Source: Roseburia_C sp051879315 (GTDB lineage Bacteria; Bacillota; Clostridia; Lachnospirales; Lachnospiraceae). Taken from it: DNA of 58,663 nucleotides. The position numbers and the translations under genes were made by a program. Shown piece after piece: positions 1-9,300 of this stretch; positions within the stretch are counted from its first letter, which is position 1; the number at the start of each line of letters is the position of its first letter. The DNA lies in NCBI GenBank assembly GCA_051879315.1, contig JBJELW010000075.1, forward strand, positions 1-58,663, read 5' to 3'. The notes below the pieces were generated by a model, which saw only the letters and a list, made by a program, of their open reading frames with translations, did no database searches and had not been told where the DNA came from.

Positions 1-2
1 TT

Positions 3-116
3 GAGAATAAAAGCATCGATGTTCCTGAATATCTGAATAAAAGACAGCATCACATATGTAAATGCCAGATCGATATAGAAAGTGTGCAGCTGCTGGGCAG
101 CTACCAAATGCTTTGA
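3..116 (+). CDS. possible 3' end of an unidentified gene
   Basis: From the left edge the third reading frame is open for 37 codons and stops with TGA at 114-116. The peptide contains VPEYLNKRQHH and ends LLGSYQML. The mix of residues is protein-like but I do not recognise a family. An open frame this short can occur by chance, so it may be non-coding. Confidence 0.25.
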   Translation, partial: ENKSIDVPEYLNKRQHHICKCQIDIESVQLLGSYQML

Positions 117-211
117 GTGGATTGTAACATGGGAGAAATTGAAAAACAAGATTTTTATGCTGTATGATACAAATAAATCAAATATTAATACGCGAAAAAC
201 CTGTAAGAATA

Positions 212-240
212 TTGTAATTTAAGCCAAAAAATGATATGTT
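212..240 (+). promoter_or_regulatory. candidate sigma-A promoter for the adenosine deaminase gene
   Basis: A TTGTAA box (212-217) lies 17 bases before a TATGTT box (235-240). Transcription from here would give a leader of about 170 bases before the ATG at 417. The match is reasonable but the surrounding DNA is AT-rich, so chance boxes are possible. Confidence 0.4.
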
Positions 241-246
241 AAGACA

Positions 247-416
247 AGAGACACAAATCATAATGTCGGGCTTTGCACGAAAGCCTTTAAGAATAGCGTT
301 AAGTCAAATATGAAAATCGACACAAGGTTTTGTCCTCAAAGCAGCACGAAGCGACCTTTGGGGGCGTATCCGTCACCTGCGGTGACACCTCGTGTCAAAG
401 AATGGAGGAGATTGCA
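247..416 (+). other. structured leader before the adenosine deaminase gene
   Basis: The 117-416 stretch holds no convincing gene. It contains a hairpin GGCTTT-gcacg-AAAGCC (269-285) followed by a few T residues, a possible stem CAAAG...CTTTG (337-360), and a GTCACC-tgc-GGTGAC hairpin (372-386) just before the ribosome site GGAGGAG. Part of it (331-370) is similar to 41641-41680. It does not match any riboswitch class I know. It may be a regulatory leader or a degenerate intergenic repeat. Confidence 0.35.
331..370 (+). repeat. 40-base leader element, copy 1
   Basis: Aligned without gaps to 41641-41680, 32 of 40 bases are identical, and six of the eight differences are transitions. Conserved blocks include TGTCC, AAAG, AGCA, ACCTTTGG and GGCGTAT. 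Both copies lie 47 or fewer bases before the first plausible start of a plus-strand gene, after the presumed promoter region. Function unknown. Confidence 0.45.
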
Positions 417-1547
417 ATGAAAAAAATTTGCAGAAAAGGACATCCGGCAAGAAGCGGGAAACGGTGGCTTGCCCTATCTATCGTATGTACAATAATAACA
501 GCATCTGTTTTGGGATCCGGCTGCAGCAACAAAACAATAGAATCTGAGGAGAATGTTGTCGGATATGCAGACAAATATATTGATTTACATCTTCATCTTG
601 ATGGTGCAATCACACCGGATATAGCTAAAAAGCTGGCTGAAATTCAAAATATAGAATTACCTACTGAAGATGATGAGGAATTAGAAAAACTTTTGACAGT
701 TCCAGAGGATTGTACAGATTTAAATGATTTTCTGGAATGCTTTGCACTTCCGGATTCATTGATGATGACAAAGGAAGGACTTAGTGAAGCTGTATATTTG
801 GTGGCAGAAAATGTACAGAGCCAGGGGGTTATATATGCCGAAATCCGTTTTGCTCCTCAACTTCATACAGAACAGGGAATGACCCAGGAAGAAGCTGTAT
901 TGGCTGCTTTGGAAGGCTTGGAGCGCACAGATTTAAAGGCAAATCTTATTCTTTGTTGTATGAGGGGAGATGGAAATGAGGAGGCAAACTATGAAACGTT
1001 GGAACTGGCAAAAAAATACCTTGTAGAAGATGGTGGTGTAACCGGCTTAGATCTTGCAGGTGCAGAAGCAGTTTATCCAACTTCGGATTATGCTGAACTT
1101 TTTGCCAAAGCGAAAGAGTATGGTATACCATTTACTATTCACGCAGGTGAGGCTGATGGTGCGGAAAGCGTAAGATGCGCCATTGAATATGGAGCTGTGA
1201 GAATAGGGCATGGAGTTCGAATCAATGAAGATGAGAGTGTAGTAGAGTTAGTAAAGGATAAAGGTATATATTTAGAAATGTGTCCTACCAGTAATCGTCA
1301 GACGCATGCTGTGGAAGATATGTCTGATTATCCGTTGATAGATTATCTGGATGATGGAATCAAGGTTACACTTAATACAGACGATATGGCTATAGAAGGA
1401 ACCACATTGGCGGAAGAATATCGTTACATGGAAAAAGAGTACGGTCTTACACCGGAACAAGAAAAATTGATGCTCCAAAACTCAATTGATGCAGCTTTTA
1501 CAAGTGAAGATGTAAAAAATGAACTTCGAAAGGAATTGGGCTTGTAA
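417..1547 (+). CDS. exported adenosine deaminase (putative lipoprotein)
   Basis: Adenosine deaminase of the amidohydrolase superfamily, 376 residues, converting adenosine to inosine plus ammonia. The zinc and catalytic motifs are visible: HLHLDG (H58, H60), IHAGEA, IGHG, the CPTSN segment and LNTDD near the C-terminus. The ATG at 417 was chosen because GGAGGAG precedes it and it gives a basic N-terminus, a hydrophobic stretch (about 17-33) and a cysteine at residue 36 in LGSGC. That is a slightly imperfect lipobox, so the enzyme is probably outside the membrane. Most clostridial adenosine deaminases are cytosolic, so the export signal is the unusual part. An upstream TTG at 330 would extend the frame but hides the signal peptide. 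The gene stands alone and converges with the PAS gene. Confidence 0.85.
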   Translation: MKKICRKGHPARSGKRWLALSIVCTIITASVLGSGCSNKTIESEENVVGYADKYIDLHLHLDGAITPDIAKKLAEIQNIELPTEDDEELEKLLTVPEDCTDLNDFLECFALPDSLMMTKEGLSEAVYLVAENVQSQGVIYAEIRFAPQLHTEQGMTQEEAVLAALEGLERTDLKANLILCCMRGDGNEEANYETLELAKKYLVEDGGVTGLDLAGAEAVYPTSDYAELFAKAKEYGIPFTIHAGEADGAESVRCAIEYGAVRIGHGVRINEDESVVELVKDKGIYLEMCPTSNRQTHAVEDMSDYPLIDYLDDGIKVTLNTDDMAIEGTTLAEEYRYMEKEYGLTPEQEKLMLQNSIDAAFTSEDVKNELRKELGL

Positions 1548-1607
1548 AAAATGTCAATATGACAGCCTGTGGAGTGAAATTAAGGAGGGACGTTCCTTTT
1601 GATGTTT

Positions 1608-2180
1608 TCATTCGGGCACCAATACACAGGCACAGAAGCCCGGTTCCGGCTGATAGCAGTAGATGGTCAGGTTTTTGCCGATTTCCGGGCTGTAATCATG
1701 AAGTGTACGCTGCGAACCGTTTAAGGCTACATCAGCGTAAGATACCAGCCATTTTCTGTCACCATTCTTGAACACTTCATAAAAAGAACGATTCAGCATA
1801 TCTTCCAAGGGGACGCCCTCCACCACTGACATGTGCTTGTTGCAGTAGCGGAAAACAAAGTCAACACCGTGACCGTCCTCATCAAAGACAAGCTCAATTA
1901 CGCAGTACGCAACAGGCATATCGTCTAAGATACTGCACTTTTCATAAAAGCCTAAAGGGGGAACAAATTCTGCCTGGGGCTGTGGCACATCCAGATGCAT
2001 CTCCCGTCTAAGCCGTCTGTGCGTACTTAAGTATCTCGTCCGACCCTGAAAGGTTTTTTCGTCCGTCATGGTATAAACACCATCATGACTGATATTGAGA
2101 ATCCTGTCACGGCGGTATATATACAGAATGTCCTCTATGTTCAAATGGTGTCTCTTGAAGTATCTTTCCAAATCGGGCAT
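1608..2180 (-). CDS. small stand-alone PAS-domain protein
   Basis: A 190-residue soluble protein. The start at 2180 (MPDLERYFKR) follows AGGAGGA with good spacing. The N-terminal third is charged and unrecognised. Residues about 85-190 look like a PAS fold: a strand with PVAYCVIELVFDEDG, then FVFRYCNKHM, a helix after EGVPLEDMLNRSFYEVF, and strands to the end. PAS segments of this type are common in front of GGDEF domains in Lachnospiraceae, but here no output domain follows. It is divergently placed from the NRPS operon with about 210 bases between, so it may sense a signal for it. That link is inference. Confidence 0.6.
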   Translation of the reverse strand: MPDLERYFKRHHLNIEDILYIYRRDRILNISHDGVYTMTDEKTFQGRTRYLSTHRRLRREMHLDVPQPQAEFVPPLGFYEKCSILDDMPVAYCVIELVFDEDGHGVDFVFRYCNKHMSVVEGVPLEDMLNRSFYEVFKNGDRKWLVSYADVALNGSQRTLHDYSPEIGKNLTIYCYQPEPGFCACVLVPE

Positions 2181-2251
2181 TGGAATTCCTCCTAATTTCA
2201 ATGATGAGTCGGTTATACCACAAAATGGAACGAAATGAAATGGTGAAAGCG

Positions 2252-2280
2252 TTGTAATCTGTGCTGAAATCTGATATTAT
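2252..2280 (+). promoter_or_regulatory. promoter of the NRPS / partner-switching operon
   Basis: TTGTAA (2252-2257) and TATTAT (2275-2280) are separated by exactly 17 bases, a good sigma-A type promoter. The leader to the ATG at 2394 is about 110 bases. It contains two copies of AGCGCTTG (2318-2325 and 2343-2350), 25 bases apart, that could be an operator. Confidence 0.55.
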
Positions 2281-2317
2281 AGTCGAAGAATTGTTGAGGA
2301 AGAAACAATCGAAATTG

Positions 2318-2350
2318 AGCGCTTGTTGGTTGAAATCCGGTAAGCGCTTG
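2318..2350 (+). promoter_or_regulatory. direct repeat AGCGCTTG x2 in the operon leader
   Basis: AGCGCTTG occurs at 2318-2325 and 2343-2350. The second copy is part of the palindrome AAGCGCTT. The 25-base spacing is about two and a half helix turns. The position after the promoter and before the first gene fits a repressor site, but no regulator is identified. Confidence 0.3.
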
Positions 2351-2393
2351 AGTGGGTTTTCTGAATGGAATATTTTCAAAAAGGAGAAAAAAT

Positions 2394-2690
2394 ATGACAA
2401 TTGAAATTGTAAAGGAAACAGAAGCAATCACCATGAAACTGGAGGGCAGGCTGGATACCAACACCGCTCCCGAACTGGAGAAAGCCATCGAAGAGAATCT
2501 GGATGTCAGCAAAAATCTGATTCTGGATATGACCGGTTTGGAGTACATTTCATCTGCCGGCCTGCGTGCACTGCTTGCAGCGCAGAAGAAGATGAACCAG
2601 ACAGGAAAGATGAAGCTCACCGGTGTGTGCGACGAGGTGATGGAAGTATTTGAAATCACCGGTTTCGTAGATATATTGACCATTGAATAA
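2394..2690 (+). CDS. STAS-domain anti-sigma factor antagonist (SpoIIAA/RsbV-like)
   Basis: A 98-residue single STAS domain. Known relatives bind an RsbW/SpoIIAB-type kinase when unphosphorylated and are switched off by serine phosphorylation. The phospho-acceptor is expected at S54 in EYISSAGLRALL, aligned with the serine before SGL in SpoIIAA. The ATG at 2394 is preceded by AAGGAGAAAAA. It is the first gene of the operon and touches the next gene (TAA at 2688-2690, ATG at 2691), which suggests translational coupling. Likely partners are the HATPase domain of the MATE fusion and the free RsbW-like kinase, with the SpoIIE phosphatase as the resetting enzyme, all in the same operon. Confidence 0.88.
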   Translation: MTIEIVKETEAITMKLEGRLDTNTAPELEKAIEENLDVSKNLILDMTGLEYISSAGLRALLAAQKKMNQTGKMKLTGVCDEVMEVFEITGFVDILTIE

Positions 2691-3365
2691 ATGAGCTTGG
2701 TCAAAGTGTACATAGCAGATGTAACTTTGCTGCAGGACGAAGATTTATACAGAAAATTATATATGCGTTTAGACGCTGCAAGGCGCAGCAAAGCAGACGG
2801 TTTCCTTTTTGCCAGGGACAAAAGACTTTCTGTGGGAGCCGGAGCACTGCTGTTGCATGCCCTACAGCAGGAAAAGGTGGAAAACGCTTCGGTTGTGGTG
2901 GAGTCAAACGGCAAGCCATATCTGGCAGGAGAAGAGAACCTGTATTTCAACTTATCTCATTCAGGGAATATGGTCATGTGTGCCCTGTCAGATCAGGAGG
3001 TAGGCTGTGATGTGGAGCAGATGGATGTATTTGAGCATGAACTGGCAGAGTATGTGATGACAGAGCAGGAACTGAGCCGGATTTATTGCCGGGATGGAGA
3101 TACCGGGCAGAGGGAAATGTTTTTTCGGCTGTGGACCTTAAAGGAAAGCTATATGAAGGCAACCGGATTTGGAATCTCGCTGGAGCCCAAAAACTTTGGC
3201 ATAGAATTCCGGGAAGACGGGATTCAGGCTGTACCATCCGTGGATCAGCGGAAATTTCATTTTAAGGAGTACGTGAGAAATGACGGGTATTGTTATTCTT
3301 GCTGCTCTCTGGCGGAGGAATTTCCCGATGTCATGATAGAAGTAGATTTGAGGAGGAACCAATAG
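2691..3365 (+). CDS. 4'-phosphopantetheinyl transferase (Sfp-type)
   Basis: A 224-residue Sfp/AcpT superfamily enzyme that moves the phosphopantetheine arm of CoA to the serine of carrier domains. The magnesium motif GCDVE (D107, E109) and the second motif W148-TLKES (K151, E152) are present, as is NLSHSG before them. The length matches the Sfp class rather than the short AcpS class. It starts directly at the stop codon of the STAS gene and ends 12 bases before the NRPS, so it very likely activates the two carrier domains of that enzyme. Confidence 0.92.
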   Translation: MSLVKVYIADVTLLQDEDLYRKLYMRLDAARRSKADGFLFARDKRLSVGAGALLLHALQQEKVENASVVVESNGKPYLAGEENLYFNLSHSGNMVMCALSDQEVGCDVEQMDVFEHELAEYVMTEQELSRIYCRDGDTGQREMFFRLWTLKESYMKATGFGISLEPKNFGIEFREDGIQAVPSVDQRKFHFKEYVRNDGYCYSCCSLAEEFPDVMIEVDLRRNQ

Positions 3366-3377
3366 GGAGGAACCAAC

Positions 3378-6300
3378 ATGAACAACTTGGAATCATTTGA
3401 GCAGTCGGTAGAAGAAAGTCGGGACAAAGCAGCTTTATTGGATGATTATCCGCTGACCCAGACCCAGATCGGTATCTTTGTAGAGTGTCAGACACATCCG
3501 GGAACCACCATCTACAACATCCCGTATCTGTTTAAAATCAGTGACAAAGTGGACACCGAAAGGCTGAAGACGGCGGTGGAGAAGACCATTGATGCCCATC
3601 CCTATGTGAAGATCACACTTTTCCAGGATGATATGGGAGAGGTGAGAGCGAAGCGAAATGACAGTGATAAGCCGGTGGTTGAGATTATCTCCTGTGAGCA
3701 TATTCCGGCGAATCAGGAAATGGTACAGCCCTATGAACTGTTGGGAGACAGATTATATCGTACCAGGATTTATCAGACCGGTGATGGGAACTATCTGTTT
3801 ATGGACTTCCACCATATTATCTGTGACGGAGCCTCTGAAAAAATCATCATCCGTGATATGAATCGCGCGTATGAAGGAGAGATGCTGGAGACAGAGAGCT
3901 ATACCGGTTTTGAAATAGCACTGGATGAGGAGAAACTGCGAAAGACCGATGCCTATGAGAAAGCAAAGAACTATTACGATTCTATTTTTGAGGGGATCGA
4001 TTCCAATTTCCTTCCTCCCAAGGATGGAAATGCCTCTGTGGATGTCCCGGGAGAGATAAATTATGTCAGTGGAATTTCGGTGGAAGAGGTAAAGGCATAC
4101 TGTCAGAAGAATGACATTACCTTAAATGCTTTCTTCAACGGTGTATTTGCGGTGGTACTTTCTAAATATAACTATCGGGATGAGGCGGTTTACACCACCA
4201 TATACCATGGACGAAAAGATGCAAGAATGAAAGATTCCGTTAGTATGCTGGTTAAGACTCTGCCGGTGTACTGCAAGATAGATGGCAGTCTTAAGATTGT
4301 AGATATGCTTAAGACGATCAAGGACCATATTTTTGACAGCAGGGCAAATGATCTGTATTCCTTTGGTGAGATTTCCCGGGCATATAATCTGCCTGCAGAT
4401 ATCATGTTTGCTTATCAGGGAGAAGGTTTTGTCTTTGACACCATTGCGGGAGAAAAGGCAGAACCCTGCAGTGTCAGTCTGGATACGGTAAAGTCACCAA
4501 TAGCCGTGGAATTGATGATCCGTCAGGGGAAAATTATTCTGACAGCAGAGTACCGGAATGATATGTATGCAAAGGAAACCATCTCGGGCATGTTAGACTG
4601 CATGGACAAGGTGACAGAGGAATTCCTATGTAAGACATACATTAAGGACGTTTCTATGTTGTGTGATAAGGCAAGGGAGCAGATGGAGCGTTTCAACGAC
4701 ACCGATTTTCCGGTGACGGAGGTTCCGGTACACAGACTTTTCGAGAGACAGGCGGAGTTACACGCCCCTGAGACTGCCGTGATTGCGGCCGGGGAGAAGC
4801 TGACATATAAGGAACTGAATGACAGAGCAAACAGACTGGCTCAGGCACTGGTGCAGAGTGGTCTGACCATAGGGGAGTCAGTGGGAATTATTCTCCCGAG
4901 AATTGTGGATGTTCCTGTGGCAGAGTATGGTATTTTTAAGGCAGGCGGAGCCTTTCTGACCATGCTGCCGGATTATCCGGATGATCGTATTTCCTACTGT
5001 CTGGAGGACGCGGGAAGCCGCTTTGTGGTTACCACGAAGGAGATAAAAGAACAGAAGAAAGAACTGTTTTCTAAGGGAAATTACACCGTTGTTACGGTGG
5101 AAGATTTTGCGGAGGGCGCAGACACAGAGAACCTTAAGCTGGAAGTGCCGGTGGATTCTTTGGCTTACATCATTTATACCTCCGGTTCCACCGGAAGACC
5201 CAAAGGGGTTATGATTGAGCACCGTAATCTGTGCAATTTTGTGAATGATAATCCGAAGAATCACGAGACGGCGCATTTGGTTCACTATGGAAAAACAGCG
5301 TTGGCTGTGGCTTCTATTTCCTTTGATTTCTCTCTGATGGAGATGCATGTCCCGCTTTGCAATGGCAGGAGCGTCTGCATTGCCACGGAGGAGGAAATAT
5401 ATAGTCCGTTGTCCCTGTTAAAGCTGATTGAGGAAAATCATGTGGATGCCATATTGGGAACCCCATCCTTTATTTCCAATTTTGTGGATATGGTTCAGGA
5501 TTCGGAAGTGTTGCGTCAAATCCGTCTGTATGATGTGGGAGCGGAGGCATTTCCGGAGAAATTATACGAGAAACTACATACACTCAGTCCGGAGGCTATT
5601 ATAATCAATGGCTATGGTCCCACGGAGACAACCATCGGCGGTATTGCCAAGGTGATGGACGGAACCGGCAATGTTACCATTGGAACACCGGCAGGAAATT
5701 ACAAGGCTTATATATGTGATAAATGTGGAAAGATTCTTCCGGCAGGTGCCCGGGGTGAAATGGTCATCTGCGGAGCAGGTGTGGGAAGAGGCTATGTGAA
5801 TCTGCCGGAGAAGACCAAAGAGGTATTCATTACCTTAAATGGCAGAAAGGCTTACCGAAGCGGAGACCTGGCACGGTATAATCAGGAAGGTGAGATCGAA
5901 TTCTTCGGCAGACTGGATAATCAGGTAAAGCTGAGAGGACTGCGTGTGGAGCTGGATGAGATTTCCAATGTGATGAGTACCTATCCCTCCGTTACCAATG
6001 CCATTGTCCTGGTGAAAGGGGAAGGACAGCAGCAGTTCCTATGTGGATATTATGTGGCGGAGAAGGAAATCGATCATGCAGATCTGATCGAACATATGAA
6101 GAAATCCCTGGCACCCTATATGATACCATCCGTTTTAATCCCGCTGGATGTCATTCCTCTGACTTCAAACGGAAAAATAAATAAAAAGGCACTGCCGGAA
6201 CCGGAGCGGAAGGCAGAAGAAATCGTTGCTCCGCAGAATGAGATCCAGCAGAAAATCTTTGACTGCATCGCGGAAGTGATTGGAAACCGGGAGTTTGGTA

Positions 6301-9300
6301 TTACCACGGATATCTATGAGGCGGGTTTGACCTCTATGGGAGCCATCCGTCTTAACGTGCTGCTGGCAAGGGCATTTGACGTGGTGGTTCGAAATCAGGA
6401 TCTCAAGGAAAATGATACAATAGAAAAGTTAGAGAAGTTCGTAGCCGGCGCCGGCAAGGCGGAGGCTTATGAGGTGTATCCGGATTATCCGCTGACCCAG
6501 ACCCAGAATGGTATCTTCGTAGAGTGTGTTGCCAATGCAGGAACCACCATCTATAACATTCCGTCCCTGTTTCGTCTGGGAGACGGTGTCGATGTGGAGA
6601 AGCTGAAAGCAGCGGTGGAGAAGACCATCGATGCCCATCCCTATGTGAAGACCAAGCTGTTCTTCAACGGAGAAGGTGAGGTAAGGGCAGCCAGAAATGA
6701 CAATGAGGATCCCAAAGTGGATATCATCTCCTGTGCCCGGATTCCGGGAAATGAGGAGCTGGTACGGCCCTTTAAGCTTATGGACAGCAGCCTGTACCGG
6801 GCAAAGATCTATCAGACCAATGATGGCAACTATCTGTTCCTGGATTTTCACCATATCATCTGTGACGGAGTTTCTGAGGATATTATAATCGGTGATATCA
6901 ACCGGGCCTATGACGGGGAGACGCTTCAGACAGAGAACTATACCGGTTTTGAAGTGGCATTGGATGAGGAGAAGCTGCGGAAAACAGAAGCATATGACAA
7001 AGCAAAGAAATATTACGATTCTATTTTTGAGGGAGTGGATGCTAATTTCCTGCCTCCGAAGGATGGAAATGCCTCTGTGGAAGTGCCGGGAGAAGCACGT
7101 TTCGTCAGCGGATTTCCGGTGGAAGAGATTAAAGCGTATTGTAAGAAAAACGATATTACGTTAAATGCATTTTTCAATGGAGTATTAGCGGTTGTACTTT
7201 CTAAGTATAATTACCGGGATGAGGCGGTTTTCACCACCATATACAATGGACGAAACGATGCGAGACTGGAAGATTCCGTGACCATGCTGGTAAAAACTCT
7301 TCCGGTATACTGTAAAACGGAGGGAAGCCTGAAGATTACAGATATGCTGAAAGCTGTAAAAAATCAGCTGTTTGACAGTATGGCAAATGATCTGTATTCC
7401 TTTGGTGAGATTTCCCGGGCGTACAATCTGCCTTCGGATATTTTGTTTGCTTATCAGGGAGAAGATTCTGAGTCAGAGATCATTGCAGGAGAAAATGCAG
7501 AAATCTGTGAGATTCGTCTGGATACAGCAAAGGCGCCCCTTTCCATCGATGTAATGATTCGGGAAGGGAAGATCACATTTGCTGCAGAGTATCGGAATGA
7601 TATGTATGCAAGGGAAACCGTTCTGGGCATGTTGGCCTGCATGAATCATGTCATGGAGGAATTCTTAAGCAAAACATATATCAGGGATATTTCCATGATG
7701 TGTGATGCGGCAAGAGAGCAGATGGAACACTTTAATGATACCGATTGCCCGGTAACGGAGGTTCCGGTACACAGGCTGTTTGAAAGACAGGTATCGTTAC
7801 ATGCCCATGAGACTGCAGTGATTGCAGATGGTAAAAAACTGACCTATCAGGAGCTGAATAACAGGGCCAACAGACTGGCACAGTTACTGATGCAGGCTGG
7901 TCTGACTGTGGGGGAAGCAGTGGGAATCATTCTTCCAAGAATCGTGGATGTCCCTGTGGCAGAGTATGGTATTTTAAAGGCTGGTGGAGCATTCCTGCCC
8001 ATGCTTCCGGATTATCCGGATGACCGTATTTCTTACTGCCTGGAGGATTCCGGAAGCCGCTTTGTGGTTACCACCAAGGAGATAAAAGAAGAGAAGAAAG
8101 AACTGTTATCCAAGGGGAACTATACGATTCTCACTGTGGAGGAACTGGCAGATGCAGAGGACACAGAGAATTCAACGCTGGAGGTTCCGGTGGATTCTTT
8201 GGCTTACATCATTTATACTTCCGGTTCCACCGGCACACCCAAGGGCGTGATGATTGAGCATCGCAATCTGTGTAACTTTGTGGATGCAAATCCGAAGAAC
8301 CATGAGACAGTAAACTTTGTATCCTATGGGAAAACGGCATTATCCGTAGCAGCTATCTCCTTTGATTTCTCCCTGATGGAGATTCATATTCCCCTTTGCA
8401 ATGGCATGGCGGTGTGCATGGCAAATGAGGAGGAGATTTATAACCCGCTGTCACTGCTGCGGCTGATCCGGGAGAACCATGTGGATGTAATCTCCGGTAC
8501 GCCATCCTTTATTTCGAATTTTGTGGATATCCCGCTGGCGGAGGAAGTGCTGCGTCAGGTGAAGATGTACGATTTCGGGGCGGAGGCATTCCCGGAGAAA
8601 TTATACGAGAAGCTGCATAAACTCAGCCCGGAGGCAGTTATTGTCAATGGCTACGGTCCCACGGAGGCTACCATCAGTTGTATTTCCAAGGTGATGGATG
8701 GAAGCGGTAAGGTGACCATCGGAACACCGGCGGCCAATGTGCGGGCATATATCTGTGATTTGTGCGGAAACATTCTTCCGGCAGGTGCCCGGGGTGAGCT
8801 GGTCATCTGCGGAGCAGGAGTGGGAAGAGGTTATGTGAAGCTGCCGGAGAAAACAGCAGAGGTATTCATTACCCTGGATGGCAGAAAGGCATATCGAAGC
8901 GGAGATCTGGCCCGGTACAATCAGGACGGAGAGATTGAATTCTTCGGCCGACTGGACAATCAGGTAAAACTGAGAGGACTGCGGGTGGAACTGGATGAGA
9001 TTTCCAATGTAATGAGTACCTATCCCCTTGTGACCCATGCCATTGTCCTGGTGAAGGGTGAGGGACAGCAGCAGTTCCTGTGCGGCTACTATGTGGCAGA
9101 GAAACCCATTGATAAAGGGGCCTTAACGGAGCACATGAAGCGGTCACTGGCTCCTTACATGATACCCTCTGTCTTAATTCAGCTGGATACCATGCCGCTG
9201 ACTGCAAATGGCAAGATTAATAAAAAGGCACTGCCGGAGCCGGAGTTCTCCACTACGGATCGGGAATATACCCCGCCGGAGAGTGAACTGCAGAAAAAAC

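Noticed and set aside
330..416. TTG start at 330 for the adenosine deaminase
   Set aside because: No ribosome site, and it would put 29 polar residues before the signal peptide. The GGAGGAG before 417 decides the start.
2213..2950. Long minus-strand open frames across the STAS and PPTase genes
   Set aside because: Antisense to two recognised domains; Ser-rich products without family; they would also cover the promoter at 2252.
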